From Rhodamnia argentea (taxonomy: Eukaryota; Streptophyta; Magnoliopsida; Myrtales; Myrtaceae), in NCBI RefSeq assembly GCF_020921035.1, contig NC_063155.1:23305294-23369293 (forward strand): a DNA stretch of 64,000 bases. The letters run 5' to 3'. Under the pieces are notes generated by a model. It was given only the letters and a program-made list of their open reading frames with translations. It was not told the origin of the DNA and did not search any database. Position numbers and translations under genes: made by a program. Of this stretch, positions 44,966 through 57,867 are shown in pieces. How positions within the stretch are numbered: position 1 is the stretch's first letter; each line of letters opens with the position of its first letter.

Positions 44966-47247
44966 ATGCTGCTCTCCATCGTTGGAACCACTCCCACTTC
45001 GCCTTCCCCACTCCACTCGACCCCTTCCAATCCCCACTTCAACGCCTACAATCCGCTCTTGCCCAAATCCCTTTTCCCCGGTTTCGAAGCTGCTCGCACC
45101 CGTTTCTTCGAGAGGTTGCTGTACCCGACGAGCAAGAACTCGCGCTGCACCAAACCCAAGAGACCCTCTTCTGTCACGAGGGCCATCAATGCCTCTCTGA
45201 TAGATGCGCCCCTTCTCTGGGCTGGGAGGCTCTGCGTCTTCTATGCTTTGCTCAAGGCGGGCTTGGCTGGATCTGAAGTCAACCCACTTGTCTCAGGTTC
45301 TTATAATCGGGTTTAGACCCTTTTTTTTTTCTTTCTTTTGTTTGCTTTGTTGCGCTTGTCTTTGGTAAGTTTTGATGTTTTCTTGGTTAATGCTTGGTGC
45401 TTTTCTGTGATTGGTTAGAGTTGGAGAGTCATGATGGGGTTGGTGGTGAATCTGGTGATTTGGGATTCTCCGAGTGGCTCGGGAGCTTGCAGAAGAAACC
45501 AGGTACTCCTGAGTCCTTACTTCCTTTTGTTTTTCTTTGGTTGATGCTCTTGTGGTTAGATTTTCTTGAATTTTTAGTATTTGACTGAAGAGTGGGAGCT
45601 TTTGGATTGCTTTGGAGTAAAAAGATTATGTTCTGTCATGGAATTGACTTATCCCGCGATTGCGCCGATCAAATGTGCCTGGAGTCACAGATTTATAGGA
45701 TCTCGAGAGTTGTCTATGAGCTCAAGTATGCATTTGTCTGATTTTGGTGTACATGTGTTATGTGGAGGACACTGCCCGTGGATTGTTTCTCAAACTTTGC
45801 TAGCCTGAGACAGATCTGACCAAACATTTTGGACATTGAAGGTAATCTGTTTGGTTTAGCTTGATGAACGAGGGCGAACAACTTGTCTAAATTAGAAACT
45901 TTATGTCAAAGAAAAGAGAAATCTTTTGAATTGGTTTTGCTGATCAGTGGTGCTTTGCGACTATTGCATTACTGGTGAAGTAAGCTAACCCATGTGGCAT
46001 TTCACTATCGACATTTAGCAAATGCTTATGGCAATCACAATGCAGGGATGGAAATCTGGCTAGTATCGTTTGTTATCAAGAAGAGTGAGAGAACGGGGCC
46101 CAGCTTAGATCAAACTAGATCATACCCATATCTATATTATGATTTTAATTTCCAATGAACAGCATCTGTACTGTAATTGCATGCCCAACTGGTGCTCCTT
46201 GTGTAAATCTTGACTGGAAGTGTAAGTCTGATTCTCACTTGTCCCAGAAAATGAAAATAATAGATCTCAATTTCTTTTAACGTGTTTGTCCGAGATGTAG
46301 GTATCTGGTATATCCTTTTGCCTTGCGAGACATGATTTGTCTCCCATAATTGCTGGTTTTCTAGAAAAATAAACCTGTTAAAGTTTGAGATGTCCAGTCA
46401 CTCTGTTGTTGTATAAGGTATGTTGCAAACACATGTTATAGCCACTCCGACAAAAAAAGAAAGAGAGCCCTCTAAGTGTAGTTCAACTTCTTTTGATGCT
46501 TGTGTCCATAAGTCTTTGCTTACATAGAGTTGAGTTTTGAGATGTTTCTGACTAGTCATAAAGTCTAATCGTCTTGCTGAGAAACAATTGCCGCTTGTCT
46601 TACGCGTGCTTCGACCAAAGATGATTGTCAAGATATGAGTATTTGCACCAAGTTATCTATTGTTAAGTAAAGAAAAAGGGCAGTAATGAAATTCCTGTAC
46701 TCTTCCAGAGAAGGAAGCAGCTGACCGGAGAAAATTGGTGAGTAAATGGCATCCTACAACAAAGGGTACTCTCAGGCGAAACTACCGAGTACCTTCCAAG
46801 TCGGAAGGGCGGCGCCTTCTAAAAGCAATTGCGTCCTTGCTCTCTGAGGATGATCACTTCACAGATGCCACTTCCCACAAGGTTTATGCGTTTATTTGAC
46901 AGTAAAATGCTGACCATTTTAGCATGCTTACCAGGGTTCATCTCTGTCAGTATCTGCTTGAATTGCTTGATCCAAATGTCTGTGTGAATTACGATCTTCT
47001 ATAGCACATGGTTGCAGGCCTTGTGACTAGGTGATTGTGTCTTTATGTGTAGGGCTGTCAAATTAGAAGAGAGAGTGCGCATGGAGAAAGCGTATGTTGC
47101 AACAATGTGAGGGCTTTATTCGACGAACTCCCAACTCCGCATGTAATTGTGGAGATTACGGCTTTCCCTGCTGGGCCTCTCACAGAGATCGATTATGCCA
47201 AGGCCGAGAAACTAGAACGCGTGCTCAGATCTGGTCCTTCTATTTGA
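44966..47247 (+). CDS. Plastid-type protein resembling Y3IP1/CEST, four exons
   Basis: Exons by GT/AG rules and frame: 44966-45296, 45419-45502, 46709-46881, 47053-47247, giving 260 residues. The N-terminus (MLLSIVGTTPTSPSPLHSTP... rich in Ser, Pro and basic residues) looks like a chloroplast transit peptide. A hydrophobic helix, LLWAGRLCVFYALLKAGLAG, lies near residues 83-102. The conserved C-terminal half has KWHPTTKGTLRRNYRVPSKS, GRRLLKAIASLLSEDDHF, GCQIRRESAHGESVCCNNVR and LFDELPTPHVIVEITAFPAG. From memory this best fits Ycf3-interacting protein 1 (Y3IP1, also CEST), a thylakoid factor that helps photosystem I assembly; the identification was not checked by a search. All splice junctions keep the frame and the stop is TGA. 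Confidence 0.75.
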
Positions 47248-48575
47248 GATCTTTGTTACGGGTAGCATGCCATCTAACCTGTAAATAACAACTACAATAG
47301 TAAGGATGTTTGTGCGGTTACCTGAGTTCTGTCAAGTGAGCCATGTCTCTCTTTTTTTCATCTGATTTCTATTCCTTTTATTGCTTATGAGCTTTAAATG
47401 ACGTGGATAAGCTTCATTTACGTAGCTGCCTAAGATCTGTTATGCCATCTTACTCCAGAAGAAGATACTTGAAGAAGAGAAAAACGAAAGGTACAGAGTG
47501 TAGGCACACATATGAAGCCAAGACCTATGAAATGATCTGACCTCGAGTTTTGTTTTGTTCGTTAACAGTTCAAATATACTCTTGACCCGAACTCGCCGAT
47601 CCGATGGATACTGTTGATCTTCTTTACCAGTGCACGGCAAACACTAATTGCCTTCAAGTTGCACTCTCTCTGTCACATAACAGAAGATGCTTTGACATAC
47701 CTTGCTATGATAACGTATCTCACAGTGCGGGAAAAAAAAAAAAAAAAGAGAAGGTAGCTTCTTGTACTTCATTTCCTGTCTATTCTACAGCTTATGACAG
47801 TATATGTATAGTTCACCAACAAAATGGGGAGCCTCCACGGGGTTATCAAATCAAGAATTGTAATTGGTACGAGCAGCGAAGTTCATTTTCGGATGTCAAT
47901 TGATATCAGTTACATGCACTTGTTATGACACCGATGCACCTATCTATCAAAACAAGTTTTAAGGGCTTATTTTCTGTGGTGCTGGTCCTATCCCCGGTAC
48001 TCCTGGTTATGGCTAACCCTAACAAATTAACAGTCAGTGCGTGCCTACTTGGACAAAAAAAGAGAACAAATTCACAACACCGCAAGCCCGTGAAAGGACA
48101 TTGTCCGCATCTTGCAAAACCCTGCTTTGGTACTAACTGCTGTCGCCAGATTCTGATTTTGCATATTGCAAGTTTTATTCTGTGCTTTAGTCTTCACAGA
48201 GAAGAGTAGCACGGGCCCTGTTTTGCATTCTTTACATTCCCAAGGACTTGATTTTGCTCAACCCATAAAGAACATAGCGTCTCTCGGGGCTCAATACTAG
48301 ATAAGACTGTGTTGTAAACAAGCTGCATTATTGTAGGAGCTTCCTTGGACTGTTATCAAATCTTAAGTGAATATTTCAGATGGGTCGTTTTCCTCCATTA
48401 CTGCACACGGCCAGGTGGGCAAAAACCGTCCTCTTGTCAGGCATTCACAGTTAGTTCTACTCCTCCTACATTTATTTCGACTGCCCACCTCATCCTCCAA
48501 GCTTCGGACTTGCAAGAGTCACACTTGAGGAGAAGCCAGGCAATGTATAAGGAGAAGACATCTCTAGCCTCCTCG
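47248..48575. other. Intergenic region before the first LTPG gene
   Basis: 3' UTR of the previous gene at first, then AT-rich DNA with no recognised gene. In-frame Met codons at 48345 and 48543 extend the LTPG frame but precede its signal peptide. Confidence 0.4.
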
Positions 48576-49628
48576 ATGGAATCAAGAAACATGGGTATTG
48601 CAGTCCCGTTAGGCATGCTGATGCTGATGCTGTTGCTCGGCTTGTCGAGTTCAGACTCGGCCCAGGACAGAGCAGAGTGTACTGATCAACTGGTGGGTCT
48701 CGCCACGTGCCTTCCTTACGTCGGCGGTGACGCGGCAGCTCCAACACCAGATTGTTGCTCTGGGATGAGACTGGTCCTCCGAAAGAGCTTGAAATGCCTT
48801 TGCATTCTTGTCAAGGACAGGAACGATCCCAGTCTTGGGCTCAAGGTCAACACCACCCTTGCACTCAGCCTTCCCGCCTCTTGCCATGCGCCTGTCAACG
48901 TTTCTCAGTGCACTGGTAAGTTTAGTTCCGACTTCTGAGAAAGTCTCTCGTGTTCATCTTAGGCAAAATATCTGCGCCTTGCGGCATTTAGTTCTGAGAA
49001 ATTCTCGCTTGTCCATTCCAAAATGAATAGGCAAAGTGTCGGCACTTTGCAGCATGTGCCATGAAGTAGATGCAGTGGATGTTAAGCAACTTCAGCTGAT
49101 TTAAGGCATAGGCAGCTTCCGAAAGAAGTTGCATCAGTTTGTACTAAGAGTCTCCTGAACAAACTTGGCATGCCCAGTTTTTGTAATAAAATTCGTCCGA
49201 CTTTCGCCTCGTTAGTCCTTTATCTCTAAACTCGATGCTTTTTTTCTTTGGTCGTATGGCATATATTCAGAACTTCTGCACCTCGCTCCGAACTCTACAG
49301 ATGCTGAGGTGTTTGACGGATTTGAGAAAAGCCTTGAGAAGAGAAATAGCACCTCTCTCTCTAATGGTAACAACTCTTACACCTCTAGTTTTTAGCAGCA
49401 TGAACTACTTGAAGTCTCCTTCCATAGAGAAGTTCTCCCCACGACTTCCTGGTGTTTTTGGTTGCAGATCAGGGGAATTCCACTGATGGTACGGCAGGAT
49501 CAAGCGCTCAAATAAAGAGTAATAGCAGTGAGAGATCAAGAAAACCGTGGTTGGCCACCTCAACTGTTGTTTCCATAGTTCTTCTTCAGACCTTCGCCGG
49601 ACTTCATCTTCGCTTCATATCCATGTAG
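48576..49628 (+). CDS. YLS3-like GPI-anchored lipid transfer protein, copy 1 (three exons)
   Basis: Exons 48576-48915, 49271-49366 and 49468-49628 join in frame to 198 residues. A signal peptide (MGIAVPLGMLMLMLLLGLSSS) is followed by the eight-cysteine LTP domain: C-TDQLVGLATC-LPYVGGD...PDCCSG...KCLC...ASC...VSQC. The tail has a low-complexity Ser/Asn linker and a hydrophobic end (WLATSTVVSIVLLQTFAGLHL), a GPI-attachment signal. The exon layout and sequence match the Arabidopsis YLS3 group (LTPG11-14 type). It acts outside the plasma membrane, probably in lipid deposition at the wall. In-frame Met at 48543 would add 11 residues; I prefer 48576 because the signal peptide then starts earlier. 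Copy 2 lies at 55870-56733. Confidence 0.85.
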
Positions 49629-52359
49629 AAGAGTTAGTGGCTTGACATAATTCAGCAAACCACAGTGATGCAGGTCTATCAAACTTGCACTCTGCCTGAT
49701 GTATCTCCCTTGTAAATGTCCGACTCAGAGTCTTCCGGTGAGCGGCCAAGCTTCAAGCACCGACCTAAGATATAGGTAAGGTACAATATGGTCAAGTTAC
49801 AATATGATCATCGATATGGACACGACGAAGTCAATGGCTTAGATAAGTTTGCTAGAACTTGCTTGGTAGACTCTTCTTTGCCTTCTAAATATGACCACTA
49901 CATATGAAGTTGTTCGATTGACCTGGTGGGTCAGTATATAATTGGCTATTTGACAATCTAATGTCGGCCATCCTGTGACTTGACTCGTCTACGCATAATT
50001 GGACGGTGCTGCTGCGATATACTACTGATTGATTAACTCTGCATATAATCGAACGAGCTGGTTCTACAAATCTTAGATGTTGGGCGAAATTGCTCTCTTT
50101 GTGAGTTCAACCGAGTGTGCTCAAAGGATGCTACAAGCTTCCAATGCAAATGGCCACAGCTAACTGAAACCAAAAGTAACACTTGAAAGCTCAATTCCTT
50201 TCCTAGCTACTGCAGCTGCAGCTATTTCGAAGCTGTATGCTTCTTATGGGAGCAAATAGCAGCGGGGGGCCAACTAGCTTTGCTTCTTTCATTCGCAAAA
50301 TTAAGCATATACTTTCATTTGGCTCAAACATTTTCAAGCTAAACAGAGTTGCTTACACAATACAGCAGGGCAAAGCAAACAGGCGGCCTCTTTGTTTCCA
50401 AAGCCTCAAATGTCGCGTCTTCCCTAGTTGAACTTCCATTACCGGACGATCATTAAGCGAGTTTCCTCTCTCTCCCAAAAGAAGGACCTAATTGCCTGAT
50501 CGATTCTGCGAAAAAATAAAGGCAAATGAGGAACACTTTGCAGATGAACTTTAGAAGATCCCCACCTACTACACTCTCTCTAAAAGCATGAGGTTCTAGA
50601 TCAAGGCACGGCCTAAATTATTTTCTGCATTACTGAATGAACGCATGCATATAATGTGTGTCAGACATTGCTTAATGCTTCCTTTTTGTTGCCCCCACTG
50701 ATTTTTTTATGGCTCCCTGTTGCCCCACTGATAAAAAGAACTCCGTCTCTTTCAAAACTCAGAAGTGTTAGAAGCCACAAAGCTGATCAAGTGACAGTCC
50801 CGTTCAACAACCCTATTAATTAACTAGGTAAGCTAACCGATGTTGATCGATAACCTTTCTTCCCGGCGTTTCTATCAAACAGATGAGTCAGCCCAAAGAA
50901 AAACCCTATCCAGAAATAGCTGCAATACCCAAAAGTAGAATGCATGTATCGGTATTGTAGCTTGCTGTATAGGCGTATATACTCCCTTTATCGAATGGTC
51001 CGCATGCGAATCCAATGTTTTTGCGTTGCCTTTGGATTTGATGGGTTCCACATTGGTCCATACGATCCATATGGGTTCGGGTTATTCTGCTCATAGAGGT
51101 ACATTGGACATGTACAACATACATCTTGTTCATCAGGAGATGCTAAGAGCAATCTCAACTAGCTAATGAGCAATCTTACTGCATTTTTTCATGAATTTGA
51201 TTGAATAGATACTTAACTCAATGCCACTCTCATGTAATTTAAAACACTAGGCTGCCTTTCCTTGGATCAGCTTTCGGTTTTGTTGTGTGGTCATGAGCCT
51301 CTCTCATCCCAAAAGCAAACTCAAAGAATGAAGTTTTTCCTCATACTTATAAACCGACCACCAGCCTTTTCTACAACCGACGTGGGATAACCCCAACAAG
51401 TTTTGCTTGCTTAAACTGGTCCGACACCAGACTGTGGATGATGCACCATTAAAAACCATGATTAGAATGGCCCGATTACTAAACCACGGCAACGTTTCCG
51501 AATTACAGACATCACAGGGCGGAGTTAAACTTGATTGGCTTGATGATTCAACACAAGACTAGCTAAGAGAGAACTCCAGACAGAGAGAGCGGTTGAGGGC
51601 AAATTGCACATTCATGAGGCAGTTCAGCACTAGGTGGGGAGACTATGGATTAGGCCAGGCTTTGATTTCTCTGTTTGTCAAGGACTGACGACCAGTAACA
51701 TCAATACGGGTACAGGACGGATAGGAGATCGAGCAATGTCCATGGAAGGAGTACGATGGTCCCTTCAAGCCAGAGTGTCACAATAATTGCTCATGGACAT
51801 GGATGTGCACCGGAGGAGTTAAGTTCTGAGAATCAATCACAGGTTACATGGCTGAGGCTTAGCCTTTTGCAAGAGGGAAAGGCCTGCGTGTGCACAATTT
51901 TGCTTAAAGAGGATTTACGAGAGCCACATGATCACACTCGGAAGTAAATGAAACCCTTCCCTACTGTACTCTCTCGCTTTGGCTATTCAAGCATACGTGC
52001 CTGCTCTAGATTGTACCGCCTTTTAAGAGGAGGGCCGCGTTTGTTGCGGCGTCCGTGAATCGTTTTGAGCCGCTTGTTTCGCGAAAAGTTAGCGATCGAC
52101 AAATGTTTTTCTATATATATATATATATATATATATAGCTTTGGACAATGAGCGACCGAAGAACAATTTTATTATCAACTACTTCCCAGCCTCAAACATT
52201 TTTGCTGGCGTTGCAAGTATTTTCGTTAGCTCGAGCGAGATGAGTGATTTTATTGTCCTAATTGTTGATTTCCTGGAAGACGAACGAAGCCACATTGCAT
52301 TTGTATGATGACTGGGAAACCCACCGTGGTGGTTGGCCGAGCGATGCAGGGCTTGCTCC
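49629..52359. other. Gene-less stretch between the LTPG copies (left part)
   Basis: No gene seen. A (TA)n microsatellite lies at 52112-52137. Confidence 0.45.
52112..52137. repeat. (TA)n microsatellite
   Basis: About 13 TA repeats. Confidence 0.95.
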
Positions 52360-52410
52360 TAAGTGATTTGAGGTTCTCTTGTTACGCATCCGAGACCCTC
52401 TAGTCACTCA
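52335..52410 (+). mobile_element. Possible tRNA-derived SINE head
   Basis: GGTTGGCCGAGCGATGCAGG resembles a tRNA A box region (tRNA-Leu/Ser type) and GGTTCTCTTGTTACGCATCC is a B-box-like word about 30 bp later. No poly-A end is clear because a MITE-like sequence follows. A tentative reading. Confidence 0.3.
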
Positions 52411-53190
52411 TCGGTTTTAGGGAAAAAAAAAAGTCCAAAAAGTCTTAAACCGATTGTACCGCAGTCAATTTAGCTCCAAATCTTTTCTTGTGCCAATGTC
52501 GGCAAATTTTGTTAGGAAATCATTGACGTTGCGATCCAATCAATGTGGCCGTCTTATGTGGTGTGACCGGGATTTGAGGTGAACGATTTTTACATTTTAG
52601 AAAATTCTCTCTTTGTTTTTTTTTTTTTTTGGTAAGGGAATTCTCTCTTTGTTTTACCTTTGCTTATTTTCCCTTTTCTTTTCCTGTCGCCTATGGTCAG
52701 TCGTCGTCGGATGTACCGGCCACACGTCACAGGCGAAAGAAAATGAAAAGAGAAAAAAAAAAGATAAAAAGAAAGAACAATAAAATTTTAGAGAAATATT
52801 AGAAATATCTCAAAAATCATTCACGTTAGTGCTAATTATGTCGCGTAGGGCGATCGACGTTCATGTCAGCGATTTATGATCAAATTTGGCCGGAAGGACT
52901 ATATTAGCAAATCGTCAAAAGATTTAGAGTTAAATTGTCAAAATTGAAAAGTTTAGCATTGAATTGGTCGTTGTACAATATGTATGGACAATTGAAAGGT
53001 TCCGAACTTTGGACAAAAAAAAAAAAGGACTCATAACTGAATTGGCTGCCATATATAATAAGTTCAGGACTTTTGGGACGATTTTCCATGACAAAGCGTG
53101 TCATTTTCTAGCCATCGTCTTTCTCGTATCATGTATGAACAATACATTGAGAACAAATACATTTCCTCTTTAAATGTCATCATCCTAAAA
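52360..53190. repeat. Tandem duplication, copy 1 (832-bp period) with long-TIR MITE
   Basis: It matches 53196-53900 with an offset of about 832-835 bp: CACGCATCCGAGACCC / CACGCATTCGAAACCC, GTCCAAAAAGTCTTAAAC (52433 and 53265), TGTGGTCGGTCAC-type core words and ACATTTCCTCTTCAAAT at the right. The MITE inside (about 52433-52975) has inverted arms made of TCAATTC/TTTAGG words around a GC-richer core. Confidence 0.65.
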
Positions 53191-53195
53191 TCCAC

Positions 53196-53900
53196 TCGAA
53201 GAGTGAGGCCCTCTGGTCACGCATTCGAAACCCTGAATTCACTCGTCGTTTTTAGTGAAACATAGTCCAAAAAGTCTTAAACTTGTTTACAATGGCCAAT
53301 TCAGTCATAAATCTTTTCGTTGTGCTAATTTAATCTTAAACCTTTTGAATGTTCTTCAATGTAGTCATTTCAAACAATTTTGACCAAAAATCACCGACAT
53401 TGCAGTCAAGTCAGCATGATCATCCTACATGGTGTGGACGGTTTGTACATTTTATAAAAAAATTCTCTTTTTTTTCCCCTTTTCTTTTCCTATCGCTTGT
53501 GGTCGGTCACCGACGGGGAAAAAGGGGAAAACAGAAGAAGAAAATTTCAGAGAAATTTTAAAAAAATTTCAAAAATCATTCATGTCGGTGCTAAACATGT
53601 CAAGGTAGGACGGCCGGTGTCCATTTCAACGATTTCCAGCCACATTCGATCGGAATGACCGCATTAACAAATCGTAAAAAAGTTTAGGACTAAATCGCCA
53701 CGATTGAAAAGTTTAGAATTGAATTGACTACCGTATAATAGGTTTAAGATTTTTTGGACAATTGAAAAATTTATGACTGAATCGACCATCGTACAACAGA
53801 TCTACGAGTTCTTGGATTATTTTTCCTAACAAAGCTTGGCGTTCTCAAAGCACCCTCTTTCCGAAAACGAGAAACATTTCCTCTTCAAATAAGACTGGGC
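53196..53900. repeat. Tandem duplication, copy 2 with long-TIR MITE
   Basis: Second copy, with the MITE at about 53265-53830. Its arms pair well: GTCCAAAAAGTCTTAAAC on the left and the same word inverted near 53745-53762 on the right. No coding content. Confidence 0.65.
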
Positions 53901-55029
53901 GCGCGTCCCGACTCGTTCGTTAACAAGACCTTTCGTTTTCATACATCATCTTTCGTTCCACGGCCATTATTATCGATGCACAAGCATGCTGGTTTTGACG
54001 ACGATGACGACCGCCATCTCCAAGCTTCTTCTTCCCCACAGTCCAGTTGGAGGAAACAAGTGGGTAGGTGGAAGTTGGAGCTCTCCAGATGAGAAGCGTG
54101 GCCCTCATCTTCTTTTAGTGGGTTTGTTGGGACACGGTAGTGGCCAGCTCGGTCGTAATTAAAGTGCAGACTCCTTTTTTCACAAGTAATTAAGTAAATA
54201 AAGCGAGTGAGTTTTGATTAGGAGAAAATGATGATAATACATCAGAAGAAGTGAGACAAGGAGTGTGTTGTTTTCACATGGGAGCAAAGTTCAGATGATT
54301 TCTGTCTGAACGAGAGAATCTGTCTCGTGCTCTCTCGTTTGGGGAAAGACGACGATACGTGACTTTGTCGTCCCACACGGTCGGGTCGGAATCTTTCGGG
54401 TCTCCCATTATTGTTTGTTTGCCGATCGCTGACACGAAGATCCGATCAGAAATTTCACGGATGGTGTTTCTCAATCAATCCGTTGAAAAGTATTTTCATT
54501 TTTTTGTCGGATTGTTGAATACTGATCGGTTTCCACATGAGCAGGGTAAGAGATACATTGAGTAGTTTGCCATAATCCCATACATGAAGTACTCCAAAAA
54601 AAGAAAAGAAAGAAAGTACCCCTTTTTTAGTATTGCGTGTCCAGATGAAGATCTAATGTTTATTTTTCCAATTTGTCCGAATAACAAGATGGGGCCAGGC
54701 AATCACGGACCGGAGTCGCTTGGTATCACGGGGCAGACTTCTGGATCTAGAGAAACGATCGAAAACATTCTAATGGAATCGTCACGTTCACGGGTTGGCA
54801 ATGAATTATAAGTCAAATTAAGAGGGCCTTAATCCATTTTAATTATAGTTCCACGTCATCCAGAGCTGTAATTAATTAAACCAGACGTGTGTTTTTTTAG
54901 GGAGAGTCGTGTTTTCCTCTAATCCCTATTCGCCCACCAGTGTTCCGATTACTGAGCTACGGACATGGAACTCATCCATGTTAGATTCCAGTTGGCATAT
55001 AAGCCTTAATAGAGACTTAAAACTGAGAT
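53901..55029. other. Gene-less stretch
   Basis: Short frames only; nothing recognised. Confidence 0.4.
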
Positions 55030-55330
55030 TTAGCGGTTAGGGACATGGTAGTGCTGCGGAAGCAAGCGCTTGAATAAGAAAATCGACAGGAGAAGAAAAT
55101 AAATCAACACTAGATTTACGTGGTTTGGCCGGATGACCTACGTTCACAAGGAGAGAGGCAACGGATTTCACTATCAATCAAGCAATATAACGGAGATTAC
55201 AACCACATTCGAGCTACTCAAACATTCTCGATGTTTCCCAACGCTCAATTACACACTGTCATAGATTTTAGATGCAAATGTACAACAACAAAACATATTA
55301 GGGTATTAAGTCTGTAATGGAGATATGCCA
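55030..55330. mobile_element. LTR retrotransposon fragment (fossil)
   Basis: The phrase CACTAGATTTACGTGGTTTG then GCCGGATGACCTACGTTCAC and TTTCACTATCAATCAAG is characteristic of the inner part of Copia-type LTRs. No ends, target duplication or genes were found; a fragment only. Confidence 0.45.
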
Positions 55331-55869
55331 TGGCTTTAAGGAATTAAAAAAAAAAAAATCAGTGAGTGAACCGGAAAACGGACCAAATGAGCCGTTTCGG
55401 TCCGGTCCGATCTTTTTTTTTTTTTTGGCCTCACCCATAATATTTTCACGGGTAGCCAATCGTCTCCCAAAAAGAATTTGACTTATGTAGTATGCCAAGA
55501 AAAAGGAGTTAAGACCTAGACCTCAACTTGTCGACAGCGGCTCATCACCTCTTGGCTACTTCCGATGATGAAGACAAGCTTTTTACCTCGGACCCGGAGG
55601 GAGATGTGGCCGGCCCATTTCGGCGCACGAGGGATCCGACAACTTCGCATGTGAATCTTTTTTGCACTTACAGAAACCAACAATCATTCCAACCTCCGCT
55701 GTCCTCACCAACATCCATCCACTAACTTTATAAAGAAAACAAGCAAAATTGTTTAAAAAAAAAAAAAAAAACCCTACAGTGCAATTCGGTTCACGAGCCC
55801 CGCTTGCATAAATTGAAGAGGACAGCACGAGCCGTTGAGCTTCACCGTGCGCTCACAGTCACATCCACG

Positions 55870-56733
55870 ATGGTTTCGAGGAACTGCGGGAGCCCCGTGT
55901 GGAGACTGCGCTGCTTGCTCGCGGCGGCGGTGACGGCGGCGGCGTTGATAGGGTCGGGGCGGTCGGACCTGAACCAGGACCGGGCGCAGTGCGCGGACCA
56001 GCTGGTGGGGCTGGCGAGCTGCTTGCCGTACGTGGGCGGGGACGCGAGGACGCCCACCATAGACTGCTGCACGGGGTTGAAGGCGGTGCTGGACAAGGGC
56101 AAGAAGTGCCTGTGCGTCCTCATCCGGGACCGGGACGACCCCAACCTCGGGCTCAAGATCAACGCCACCCTCGCCCTCGGCCTCCCCTCCGCCTGCCACG
56201 CCCCCGCCAACATCACCGAGTGCATCGGTACGTGCCCCGTCTCCCTCCCTAGAGGGTTTGATCAACAACTCCTGATTGATGTTTAATCCAACTGAGCAAA
56301 ATGGTTCAGATCTCCTGCACTTGGCGGCGAACTCGACGGATGCCAAACTGTTCAAGGGAGCCACGAACAGCAGCAGCACCGTCAGCAGCAACAGCACAGC
56401 CACCCCAGCTGCTAGTGGTAATTGTTCATCATATTAGCACATAATTCATTCCTCACATAACAAATGAACACAAGAAGATCGGCATGTTTAATAGGTTCCT
56501 CCAATTCTGCAAAAACCCAATAACTAGTTCTTTCTTGCTGGGCTTGCTAACGGTCCTGTTTTGATGAACGATCTACTATTGCAGCAAACTCCACCGGCAG
56601 CGGCGGTGGGTCAGCTTCTGAAGTGAAGAGCCACGGCGGAGATCGGACGCCGATGAAGAGGTGGTGGGTACTAGAGATCATGTGTGGAGTCCTGATAGTG
56701 TTGTCGACGTCGAATCGAATGTGGGGCGCTTGA
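55870..56733 (+). CDS. YLS3-like GPI-anchored lipid transfer protein, copy 2 (three exons)
   Basis: Exons 55870-56227, 56310-56417 and 56585-56733 give 204 residues. A signal peptide (WRLRCLLAAAVTAAALIGSG) is followed by the eight-cysteine domain C-ADQLVGLASC-LPYVGGD...IDCC...KCLC...SAC...ITEC, almost the same as copy 1. A Ser/Thr/Asn-rich linker and a hydrophobic tail (WWVLEIMCGVLIVL) suggest a GPI anchor. Introns fall in the same places as in copy 1, with the same phases. The first exon is strongly GC-rich, unlike copy 1. In-frame upstream Met at 55804 would add 22 residues without a signal peptide; 55870 is preferred. Confidence 0.87.
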
Positions 56734-57399
56734 TTCCATATGCAGTTCGCGCTTTCTTCTTTGTATCTTTCTTTCTTTCTTTCTTTCTTTGGTGTTGGAT
56801 ACGGACGATGTTGTCTTGATTAGGTGGTCGATTTAACACCCCTTCCATGTTCGCTGGCTTATGGTCACTGCTTCATTTGAATTGAATAAGAGAAGGACGA
56901 TGATGTGGGTGAAATTTTGTACGTGCAAGTATCGTCGGGTCCAGTTATTTCCAGTCTGATTGATGTTCCTGGAACGGTAAAAAGGTTCGTTTGTTTTGCC
57001 CCGACTTAAAGACTTGCGATCATAAGACGGTGATCTCGAATTTAGCGCGAGAAATTACAATTCTCGAAACGCAGCCGACTTTATGAATTAGAATTAGGCA
57101 CTTTTCTTTATCCGATTCTCCAAAAGAAAATTCGTTTACTGGCATTTCGATTCGATGGCCGGGGCACTTGCTACTCGTTAAGCATGTTTTATTAATAGGT
57201 GTTATTTTACCAAAAACATTCCATTAAAAGGTATGGTATATTGCTCATTACCTGTTTGAAAGAATGCCTCCGCTTGAGAAATGCCAAGTTGAGCTCTTTG
57301 AATCCTTGCCTACGAGTAGAGGCCCGGAATCCATGCCCTTCGAGGCTCTTGCTGATGGGGTGCGGTCGAACTCAGGAAGCCCACCTAGTTGATTTGATA

Positions 57400-57570
57400 G
57401 GCATGGTAACACTTCTGCTCTAAAAATTAACTTATGTTCAGAAGTCGATTTCTCCATTTCTAGAGAAAAGTAAATTTTTTTGCTTCTTCGAGTAAAATGC
57501 TCCGGAAGTAGAAAAATAAAGTTGCGTAATTAAACGGATTTCTACTCCAAAAGTATTATCATGCACGCCC
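57400..57570. mobile_element. Short Tourist/PIF-like MITE
   Basis: About 171 bp with GGCATGGTAACACTTCTGC on the left and GGGCGTGCATGATAATAC when the right end is reversed. These are the same ends as the elements at 16223, 19169 and 22272. Flanks are ATA and TTT, not a clean target repeat. Confidence 0.5.
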
Positions 57571-57867
57571 TTTAATCACTTTCGGAGCTGCTCATACTGC
57601 TAATTAACTCGTCCAAAATTGAATAATCTCTTGCGGATCTCGGTCATTCGGTTAGGGGCTTTCGAAACCATACTTATCAATTGAGTATATTTCCCAGAGA
57701 ATGGATCCTAAAATAGAGAACCCTCTTATGCCGACATAAACCCGACCTGTCTCCCCATTTTACGGGCCTAACTTTTTAAGTAACAGAGTGCAAATTTTCC
57801 CATCTCGGGCCATTGTGATGATGCGCTTCTATCCTTTTCGACTAAAGCATGAAATGCAAAATTAAAG

